From assembly GCA_036652035.1 (NCBI GenBank), contig JAVVWR010000004.1, forward strand, positions 17,968 to 81,967: a DNA stretch of 64,000 nucleotides, read 5' to 3'. Below the pieces are notes generated by a model. It did not search any database. It was not told where the DNA came from and saw only the letters and a list, made by a program, of their open reading frames with translations. This document shows positions 18,164 through 26,079 of this stretch, piece by piece. The stretch comes from JAEZVV01 sp036652035. GTDB lineage: Bacteria; Pseudomonadota; Gammaproteobacteria; Burkholderiales; Burkholderiaceae_F. Numbering within the stretch: position 1 is the first letter of the stretch; each line of letters opens with the position of its first letter. Position numbers and translations under genes: made by a program.

Positions 18164-21100
18164 GCGCGGGGTTCCTTCTTGGGCGCGTTAATCGCTTCTC
18201 GCAAGGGCAGGATCAAGCGTTCTGTGAGCGGGNNNNNNNNNNNNNNNNNNNNNNNNNNNNNNNNNNNNNNNNNNNNNNNNNNNNNNNNNNNNNNNNNNNN
18301 NNNNNNNNNNNNNNNNNNNNNNNNNNNNNNNNCTTGGGCGCGTTAATCGCTTCTCGCAAGGGCAGGATCAAGCGTTCTGTGAGCGGGAGGATCTCGCCCC
18401 CCGCAGCCAAGGCGTCGAAATCAGGGAAGGCGCGTGCCATCCACGGACTTTTGTCCCGTTCGCTGAGCAGGAATTGGCCGTCGCCCTCATAGGCCTTACG
18501 CGCGGCGTCGTCACCTTCCAAGACCAAGGCCAGGCCGGTGCGCGGCGCCAAGGGCAGGGGCCGGGTGAGTCCGACCCGCCAGGCGCTCAAGAGGACACGC
18601 CAGAGCTCCCGCGCGACTTCGAGATCCAGTGGCAAGAGCGTCACGGTGCCTTTCTTGCTGATCACGATCGAAGTGAGTGGTGCGCCGTTCAAGTGCGCGG
18701 CGAGGTGGTGGACCCACGCGGGAATCAGCTTGTCGACGCGGTACTGGTTCTTGCTATCGACCAGACTGGTGCTGGTGAGCAAGAGTCGGCAGCGTGCCCC
18801 CTCTGAATTGGTACGCAGGTTGTCGACCCAGTCGGTCAGGCGCAAGGCTTCCGGCGCGCCGGGCGGCAACCAGTCGACGCGTTGCGATGCGAGCAAGTCA
18901 GGCCAGACCAGCAGCGCATCGGCCCAGGCCTTGAACACGCTTTCCATGGGCTCGGCCAACTCTTGCTGGCAGAGTTGGCCGAAGGCGCCGGCAGGCAGGT
19001 CGGCGCGCCGGGCCATGCGCGCCAAGGCCTGCGCCAGGGCCTCTTCGCGAGGCTGAGCCCGGACCAGGGCGAGCTTTTGCGCGGTGATCAACTCGTCCTG
19101 CAACTGCCAGTTCTCAAGGGCGTCGAGCGTGAACACCTCGTGGTCTTCGTCGGCCGCCGCATCTTCATCAAAGGCCACGCCCAGGCGCCGGTTCATGAAA
19201 TGGCGGGCGGGGTCCTTGAGAAAGCGCACCATGTCCTCGATGGTGAGCGGCCCTTCGGGCAGTTGTTCGGTGAGCGGCGCTTGATCGCCCGCGGCCTCGG
19301 GCGCGGCCAGCCATTCGCTGGCATAACTCACGAGACGCGGGTCGCCACCTTCAAAGAAGTAGTCCGGGTGGAAGGGCTGCAAGGGGTGGATCACGGTCAG
19401 GGCGCGCAGCAAGGCCTTGGCGGATTTTTCGTCGTGCGCCCAGCCGGCCGCCAGGTGGTCGCGGAGTTGAGCCACCAGCACCGAGGGCGGCCGTTCGGTG
19501 TTGTCATGAATGCTGCGACCGATCCAGCTGATGTGCAGGTGGTCGCGCGCCGAGAGCAAGGCTTCGAGGAAGAGATAGCGGTCGTCTTCGCGGCGGGAGC
19601 GGTCGCCTGGGCGCCAGTCGCCTGCCATCAGGTCGAAATCGGCCGGCACCCGCGTGCGCGGGTAGTCGCCGTCGTTCATGCCCAGCAGGGCGACGTGGCG
19701 GAAGGGAATGGCCCGCATCGGCATGAGGGTGGCGAAGGTGACCGCGCCGCCGAAGAAGGGGCGGGAGAGGCTGTCGGCCTCGACGCTGGCGAGCCAGTGC
19801 TCGCGGACCACGGCCAGGGGCAAGGGCTCTTCCAGGCCGGCGCGGATGCAGCGCAATTCCCATTCCCCGAGGGCGTCGCGCAAGCGCATCAGGGTGAGGC
19901 CGTCGGCATCCTCTTCGCGCAGGAAGAAGTCGTCGAGCAGAGCGCGCAGGCGCGCTCCCCATGCGCCGGGTGTGGCCGGCGTGGCGAGTTGGCGCCAGTG
20001 CGCGTCAAGGGCGCCGAGCAGCTTCGCCAGTGGCCCGAGCAGGGCCGCATCGAGACCGCCGACTTCATCGAGCGGTTCGATCTCCCGCCATCCTTCACCT
20101 GCTCCCACGGCATAGCCCAGCAGCATGCGTTGCAGGCCGAAGTCCCAGGTGTTTTGCGGGACGTCGGCGGGCAGGCCGAGGCTGCTGCGTTGCTCGGCGT
20201 GCAAGCCCCAGCGCACGCCGGCGGTGTGGATCCAGCGGTGCAGCAGGGGCAGATCCTCGTCGTTGATGCCGAAACGTCGCCTTAGGGCAGGAACCTCGAG
20301 CAGATCGAGCACGGCGCTCGCGGCAAAGCGCGACTGTGGCAGCTCGAGCAAGGCCTGGAGCGCGGCCAGCAGAGGGTCTTGACTTCGCTGCCCGCGATCG
20401 GCGATCGAATACGGGATGTGGCGCGCCTCGCTGCGGTCTTGCAGTCCGAAGACGGCTTCGATGTGGGGCGCGTAAGTGGCGATGTCGGGCACCATCACGA
20501 TCACGTCACGCGGGTTGAGCGTGGGGTCGGCGGCAAAGGCGGCGAGCAACTGGTCGTGCAAGACCTCGACTTCGCGCTGCGGGCTGTGGGTGATGTGGAA
20601 CCGGATTGACTCGTCATCCGCGCCTGGCGCGGGCCAGAGCGCGCGGGTTTCGGCAATCGGGCGCAGATCCCGGATGTCGTCCTGGAGTTGGCTCAGAAGG
20701 TGAGTGCCGGGCTCGGCGTCGAAGCAATCGATGCGCTGTCCCACGGCGGCAAAGCGCCCGCTGTAGGCCGCGACTTCGTCGTGGGCCGACAGTAGGGCGA
20801 TGAAATCACGCCCCTGCTTGCCCCAGGCCGCGAGCAAGGGATGGGCGTGCTGGTGCAAGGCGTCGTCGGGAATGTCGCCTTCGCTGCCCGGGCGGCGCGC
20901 GCGGCGCCGAGCGTGCTGGCGCAGCAAGTCCTTGTCCGACACGATGTGGGACCAGTCATGCTCGCAGGGGTTGTGCACGCACATCAGGACCTGGGTCCAG
21001 CGGCCGATGGCCGCGAGGGCTTCCAGCGTCTGCTGGGGCAGCGAGCTGATGCCGAAAATCACCAGCCGTCGTGGCAGCCCGAGCGGGCGCGAGTCACCCC

Positions 21101-21761
21101 GCGTTTGCACCGCGTCCATGAAGCGGCGATGGATGGCTGCCCGCCCCATGGCGGCGGCTTGCGGGCCGATATCCTGCAAGACGGCGCGCCACAAGCGCGG
21201 CTGCCAGCGCTGTGCGGCGGGTACTTCGCGCATTTCGCCGCGCACGGCGATGTCGTTGCTGCCATCGGCCCAGGCTTCCAGCCAGTCGGCCCGGTAGACC
21301 TGGTACTGGTCGAGCAGGTCGGCCAGGCGCTCGGCCAGCTGATGGCGCTTGCGCAAGTCTTGGTCGTCACTGAGAAAGCGGGCCAGCGGTGTGAATTCCG
21401 GCTCGCGCAGCAGGTCGGGCAAGAGCCGCATCAGGCGCCAGACCAGCTCGGGCTTTTCCAGGGCGGGCACGGCGTCGCGCGCGATGATTTCATCGCCGAG
21501 CACGGCGCGATACGCCTCCCACAGAAATCGGGCCGGCAGTTCGGTGCGCAAGGCCGCGGCAATGCCTTGGCCGCCACGGGTGGCGTCCTCGGCGAGCGCG
21601 AGCTTGAGCCACTGCGCCACGCCATTGCTTTGGACCAAGACCACTTCGTCTTCGAGCGGCGCGAGGGGATGGCGACGCGTCCAATCGACAAACAGGGCGC
21701 GGAGTGATTCGGGGTGGTTGCTGTGAACCACCATGAAGCCGGGCTCGATGGAAGGGAGCAT
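18160..21761 (-). CDS. recC: Exodeoxyribonuclease V subunit gamma (RecC), interrupted by an assembly artefact
   Basis: After collapsing a 55-bp duplication and 100 N near the 3' end the gene is one frame of 1148 residues, ending ...LREAINAPKKEPRA with TGA overlapping the recB ATG. I chose the ATG at 21761 because the protein then opens with MLPSIEPGFMVVHSNHPESL, equivalent to the RecC N-terminus; a longer reading begins with Ser/Pro-rich sequence. Helicase-like domains are inactive, as expected (no Walker A lysine). Family blocks include VLVQSNGVAQWLKLALAED and the DGDYPRTRVP / FDLMAGDWRPGDRSRREDD region. RecC holds the complex together and reads Chi. Confidence 0.93.
18233..18332. other. 100-N assembly gap flanked by an exact 55-bp duplication
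   Basis: 18178-18232 equals 18333-18387. The recC frame and the recC/recB overlap are restored when one copy and the Ns are removed. Confidence 0.97.
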
Positions 21762-21825
21762 GCGTTGTGGCGGAGAGATTGACAGAGGGCTGGGCGAGCG
21801 GAACGGTTGGCAATGCCGCCATGCT

Positions 21826-21863
21826 GACATGCATGGGGCTCAGACAAGGAGCTTATGCATGTC
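21826..21863. promoter_or_regulatory. Dyad in the recC leader
   Basis: Perfect 9-bp inverted arms, GACATGCAT (21826-21834) and ATGCATGTC (21855-21863), 20 bp apart. A wider GGCAAT/ATTGCC pair lies outside them. It sits between the rocD stop and the recC start, so it could be an operator, a leader hairpin or a processing site. There is no T-run, so a simple terminator is unlikely. Confidence 0.4.
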
Positions 21864-21964
21864 GAGGATTGCCATGGCCAAGAGCCCCAAGGCGTCGAAC
21901 CGGTTGCCTGCGCGTGCAGACTAAAGATTGAAGTCTACGTAGGCCTGGGTGACGACGAGTTGTC

Positions 21965-23239
21965 TCAACGGGGGTGAGGTGTGACTCCGGCACCGGCGCC
22001 GCTCATGGCTTCGCCGAGCGCCTGGATGAAGACATCGATCCCGAGATCGAGCGCGTCGAGGCTGACCGTGAGCGGTGGCGCGAAGCGGATCACGGTCTCG
22101 TGGGTTTCTTTCGAGAGCACGCCCAGCTCGGCCATGCGTTCGACCACCGCGCGCGCCGAGACTTGCTGCGGGTCAAGCTCCACTCCCACCCACAGCCCGC
22201 GGCCGCGCACGGCGCGAATCAGCGGTGATTCGATCGCTCGCAGCCGCGCGATCAGATGCGCGCCCAGCTCGCGCGAGCGATCGACCAGGCCTTCATCCTC
22301 CATCACCCGCAAGGCTTCCAGCGCGACCCGGCTCGCGAGCGGGTTGCCGCCGAAGGTTGATCCGTGCGAGCCGGGGTTGAGAAGGTCGATCACCTCGGCA
22401 CGCGCGACCAAGGCCGAGACCGGCAGCAGCCCGCCGCCCAGGGCTTTGCCGACGATCACGCCGTCGGGGCGGATGCCTTCGTGCATATAGGCGAACCACT
22501 CGCCGGTGCGGCCCAGACCGGACTGGATCTCGTCGAGGATGAGGAGTACGCCGCGCGCATCGCACAGCGCGCGCAGCTCGCGCAGAAAGCCCGCGGGCGG
22601 AACCACGATGCCGGCCTCGCCCTGGATCGGCTCGACCAGCACTGCGCAGGTTTCAGCGTCGATCGCGGTGGCGGCCGATTCGATGCTGCCGAAGTCGAAG
22701 TGCTTGAAGCCCGGGGTGAAGGGGCCGAAGTCGGCGCGGTAATCGGGCTCGGTCGAGAAGCTGATGATGGTGGTCGAGCGGCCATGGAAGTTGCCGCGCG
22801 CGGTGACGATGTTGGCGCGGTCGGGGGCGATGCCCTTGACCCGGTAGCCCCAGCGGCGCGCCGCCTTGATCGCGGTCTCCACGCTCTCGGCGCCGCCGTT
22901 GGCCGGCAGTGCTCGCGCCGGCGCCGGCAGATCGGCCACGTCGATCAGCTTTTCAAGAAAGGGCCCGAGCGTGGCCGAGTGATAGGCGCGCGAGGTGACC
23001 GCCACCCGCTGGGCCTGTTCGATCAGCGCGGCGACCAGCCTCGGATGGGCGTGGCCGTGGCTGACCGCGGAGTAGGCCGACATGAAGTCGAGGTAACGGC
23101 GGCCTTCGGTGTCCCATACCCAGTGGCCTTGACCGCGCTCGAGCACGACCGCAAGCGGCTGGTAGTTGGGAGCGGCGACGCGGCGCTCGAGTTCGATCGC
23201 AGCGCGGGTGAGGCGGGCGGGTTGGCGGCGGGCATCCAT
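21965..23239 (-). CDS. rocD: Ornithine aminotransferase (ornithine--oxo-acid transaminase)
   Basis: 424 residues, class-III PLP aminotransferase. The N-terminal YQPLAVVLERGQGHWVWD and YLDFMSAYSAVSHGHAHP blocks are those of ornithine aminotransferase. Other signatures are NGGAESVETAIKAARRWG, LLILDEIQSGLGRTG (D236 for the PLP ring nitrogen) and K265 in VIVGKALGGG. It converts ornithine plus 2-oxoglutarate to glutamate-5-semialdehyde/P5C and glutamate, feeding proline or glutamate metabolism; PutA at 40700-43831 could oxidise the P5C. Upstream are DUF1415 and an Lrp-type regulator on the same strand, a likely control unit. GGAG stands before the ATG. Confidence 0.9.
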   Translation of the reverse strand: MDARRQPARLTRAAIELERRVAAPNYQPLAVVLERGQGHWVWDTEGRRYLDFMSAYSAVSHGHAHPRLVAALIEQAQRVAVTSRAYHSATLGPFLEKLIDVADLPAPARALPANGGAESVETAIKAARRWGYRVKGIAPDRANIVTARGNFHGRSTTIISFSTEPDYRADFGPFTPGFKHFDFGSIESAATAIDAETCAVLVEPIQGEAGIVVPPAGFLRELRALCDARGVLLILDEIQSGLGRTGEWFAYMHEGIRPDGVIVGKALGGGLLPVSALVARAEVIDLLNPGSHGSTFGGNPLASRVALEALRVMEDEGLVDRSRELGAHLIARLRAIESPLIRAVRGRGLWVGVELDPQQVSARAVVERMAELGVLSKETHETVIRFAPPLTVSLDALDLGIDVFIQALGEAMSGAGAGVTPHPR

Positions 23240-23358
23240 GCGGGCTCCTTGAAAACCAGAGATCAGTCTAGGAAGCGGCCAGGGCAGAGACGGCGGAAAT
23301 GGCAGTGGCCCAGCTCAGGAAGCGGCAGCGGCGGCCTTGGGCTGCCGCCGAATCGGCG

Positions 23359-24009
23359 TCAAGCCTGGGGGGTGGGGACGGCGCTCACGGTGTCGGGTGC
23401 GGCGGCGCTCTCGGCGGTGCGATGGGCGGCGCACGGAGGCTCGAACAGCGCCTTCCAGCCCGAGTGGCCAAGCGCAGCCATGGTGCGCATGTTCTCGGCG
23501 TAGATCGCGGCGGGGTTGTGGAAAGCGGCCGCGGCCCGGGCGATGCTGGCCTCTCGCAGCAGGTGCAGGCTTGGCCAGGGCGAGCGGTTGGTGAGGTGGG
23601 CGGGGTCGTCGGCGTCGCGGCCTTCGAAGCGGTAGCCAGGGTGAAAGCTCGCGATCTGCAAGGTGCCGGTGAGCTTGAGAACGGCGAGCGCCTCGTCGGC
23701 AACGTCGAGAAAGTCGTTGAAGTCGAGAAAATCCTTCAAGACGTGCGGGGTGATCAGCAAGGTGGTCTCGACCAGCACCGGCTCGACCTGGGCCAGATAG
23801 GTGAGCTCGACCGCCAGATCGCCCAGCAGTTCGTCGGGTGTGCGGGCGGGGCTCACGACCAGTCGCAGCTGATCGCCGAGATAGACCGAGCGGGCAAACG
23901 GGCACAGGTTGAGGCCGATCACGGCGCGTTCGATCCAGGTGCGCGTAGCCGCGATCACCTCGTCGTCACTCGGGGCGAAGGGCAGTCCGCCAGGATAGGT
24001 GAGAGTCAT
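23359..24009 (-). CDS. DUF1415 domain-containing protein
   Basis: 216 residues. DUF1415 hallmarks are TRTWIERAVIGLNLCPFA near the N-terminus, FNDFLDVADEAL in the middle and NRSPWPSLHLLREASIARA towards the C-terminus. The cysteine in LCPFA is conserved in the family, but the function is unknown. No signal peptide is seen, so it should be cytosolic. It lies between the Lrp-type regulator (68 bp upstream) and rocD (119 bp downstream), all on the minus strand, which suggests a role tied to amino-acid metabolism. The last about 25 residues are Ala/Ser/Pro-rich and probably disordered. Confidence 0.85.
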   Translation of the reverse strand: MTLTYPGGLPFAPSDDEVIAATRTWIERAVIGLNLCPFARSVYLGDQLRLVVSPARTPDELLGDLAVELTYLAQVEPVLVETTLLITPHVLKDFLDFNDFLDVADEALAVLKLTGTLQIASFHPGYRFEGRDADDPAHLTNRSPWPSLHLLREASIARAAAAFHNPAAIYAENMRTMAALGHSGWKALFEPPCAAHRTAESAAAPDTVSAVPTPQA

Positions 24010-24077
24010 GCAAGTCAGCTTACGCTGCCGTCCGTGAGCCGGGCAGGGAGCGAATTAGAAGCGCTGCTCGAGCGCCT

Positions 24078-24548
24078 TTATTCGAGCGGAAACCCGTGAA
24101 AAGCCTTGACGGTGGCGAGCTCGGGCTTGGAGGCGATTTTCTCGACGCCCAGCGCCGGGTCGTCGGTCCAGGCGTTGGTGATCTCGCGGTAGTGGTCCAG
24201 ATCGCGGCACGCCAGGCGCAACACGTAGTCGCATTGGCCGCTCACCAGAAAGCACTCGATCACCTCGTCGGCGGCGCGCATTCGATGTTCGAAGCGCGAG
24301 TGGCTGGCCTGGGTCTGGTCCCGCAGACTCACCTCGACCACGATCGTCATCAGGCCGAGCTTGCGCGGATCGACCAAGGCCATGTAGCCGCTGATCAGCC
24401 CTTCTCGCTCGAGCTTTCGCACGCGGTCCAGACAGGCGCGCGGCGACAAGGCCACCTGTGTCGACAGCGCTTGATTGGTGATGCGGCCATCGGCCTGCAG
24501 GGTCTCGAGGATGAGGCGATCGATTCGGTCAAGTTCGCGCGCGGGCAT
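24078..24548 (-). CDS. Lrp/AsnC-family transcriptional regulator
   Basis: 156 residues from the ATG at 24548, where the family N-terminus ELDRIDRLILETLQADGRIT begins. The HTH domain covers about 5-65 (LSTQVALSPRACLDRVRKLE recognition region). The RAM/AsnC ligand-binding domain follows, with VVEVSLRDQ and FLVSGQCDYVLRLACRD. Such proteins sense amino acids and often autoregulate. The DUF1415 and rocD genes downstream are the obvious candidate targets, and it also faces an UMF1 transporter across an 83-bp divergent gap. The effector is not predictable from sequence. Confidence 0.92.
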   Translation of the reverse strand: MPARELDRIDRLILETLQADGRITNQALSTQVALSPRACLDRVRKLEREGLISGYMALVDPRKLGLMTIVVEVSLRDQTQASHSRFEHRMRAADEVIECFLVSGQCDYVLRLACRDLDHYREITNAWTDDPALGVEKIASKPELATVKAFHGFPLE

Positions 24549-24631
24549 GGCGGCCGAGTATACGGAGGCCCGCGCCGAAGAAGCTCGCGTCAAGCCGCTA
24601 CCATGCGGCCCGACACCGTGAGGAGAGTGGC

Positions 24632-25975
24632 TTGGGCTGGTTTGATTCGAAATCCCTGCAGGCGGACGTTCGTCCGCGCGAAATCTGGTCGTGGGCGGGG
24701 TACGACTTTGCCAACTCGGGCTACACCACGGTGGTCCTGACGGCGGTCTTCAACGCGTACTTCGTGGGGGTGGTCGCCGGCAACGCCGATTGGGGCACGC
24801 TCGCGTGGACGCTCACGCTGGCGGCCTCGAACGTGCTGGGCATTGTTCTGATGCCCGCGATCGGTGCAGCGGCCGATCTCCACGCCAACAAGAAGCGCTG
24901 GCTCGCCCTGATCACCGCGATCTGCGTGACCGCCACCGCGGGGCTGGCCTTCACCGGCGCCGGCACCCTGTGGCTGGCGGTGGTGCTGGTGGTGATTTCG
25001 AACTTCGCTTTCAACGCCGGCATTGCGCTTAACTCGGCCTTTCTGCCGGAGCTGGCCCGCCCGGCGGCGCTGGGCAAGGTATCGGGCTGGGGCTGGGCCT
25101 TCGGTTACCTGGGCGGGATCGTCGCGCTTGGCCTTTGTCTGGCCTGGGTCTTGAACGGCCAGGCCAGGGGTGAGCCCGCGTCGGTCTATGTGCCGCCGAC
25201 TCTGTTGATCACGGCCGCGATCTACCTGCTCGCCGCGCTGCCGATGTTTCTGTTTGTGCGCGAGCGGGCGCAGCCGCGCTCAGACGCCAGCCTGGCCGAG
25301 CTGATGGCCGAGTCGCACCGCCGCCTGTTTCACACCTTGCGCGCCCTGCCGCAGTTCCGCGACTTCGCCTGGCTGGCGCTGTGCGGCGTGATGTACCAGG
25401 CCGGCATCGCGGTGGTGATCGCCCTGGCGGCGATTTACGCGCAAGCGGTGATGGCCTTCTCCACCGCCGAGACCATGGCTTTGATCCTGGTGGTCAACAT
25501 CACCGCCGCGATCGGTGCCTTCGCTTTTGGCTACGTTCAGGACGCGCTGGGCCACAAGCCCGCGCTGGCGCTGACCATCGCGATCTGGATCGCCATGGTG
25601 TTGATCGCGGCGTTGTCGAGCAGCGCGGCGATGTTCTGGCTGGCCGCCAACCTGGCCGGCATTGCGATGGGATCGAGCCAGTCGGCCGGGCGCGCCATGG
25701 TCGCGGCGCTGGCGCCGCGCGCCCGATCGGCCGAGTTTTATTCGTTCTGGAACGTCGCGGTGTGGGTTTCGGCCATCATCGGCCCGGTCACTTACGGTCT
25801 GGTCACGTGGCTCACCGACAACGACCACCGCCTGGCCATCCTGGTGACCGGGCTCTACTTCGTCGTCGGTCTGCTGTTTCTGATTCCGGTGAATGTCGAG
25901 CGCGGCCAAGCGGTGGCGGCCAGCGCCGATGCCGAGGATGAACGCCTTCTGGTGGCCGCTGACCCGGGTCGCTGA
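24632..25975 (+). CDS. MFS transporter of the UMF1/Atg22-like family
   Basis: 447 residues with about 12 membrane helices. The opening EIWSWAGYDFANSGYTTVV is the UMF1 signature (W-x-x-YDxANSxY). GAAADLHANKKRW is the MFS loop 2-3 motif. Atg22-type proteins export amino acids from the vacuole in yeast; bacterial substrates are unknown. I use the TTG start at 24632 because AGGAG sits 7 nt upstream and the motif begins a few residues later. It is divergent from the Lrp-type regulator, which could control it if the substrate is an amino acid. Confidence 0.88.
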   Translation: MGWFDSKSLQADVRPREIWSWAGYDFANSGYTTVVLTAVFNAYFVGVVAGNADWGTLAWTLTLAASNVLGIVLMPAIGAAADLHANKKRWLALITAICVTATAGLAFTGAGTLWLAVVLVVISNFAFNAGIALNSAFLPELARPAALGKVSGWGWAFGYLGGIVALGLCLAWVLNGQARGEPASVYVPPTLLITAAIYLLAALPMFLFVRERAQPRSDASLAELMAESHRRLFHTLRALPQFRDFAWLALCGVMYQAGIAVVIALAAIYAQAVMAFSTAETMALILVVNITAAIGAFAFGYVQDALGHKPALALTIAIWIAMVLIAALSSSAAMFWLAANLAGIAMGSSQSAGRAMVAALAPRARSAEFYSFWNVAVWVSAIIGPVTYGLVTWLTDNDHRLAILVTGLYFVVGLLFLIPVNVERGQAVAASADAEDERLLVAADPGR

Positions 25976-26079
25976 ACACGGCGAGCCCGCGTTGCGCGCA
26001 TGACGCGCGGGCGCATTTCGCTGGCCGCGCCCGCGGCGCCTGCCTAAGCTTGGGGCTCACCGCTCGAGACGAGGCTTCG

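Noticed and set aside
18882..20285. Long plus-strand open frame opposite recC
   Set aside because: Composition mirrors the RecC codon pattern; no motif or start signal, and RecC is clear.
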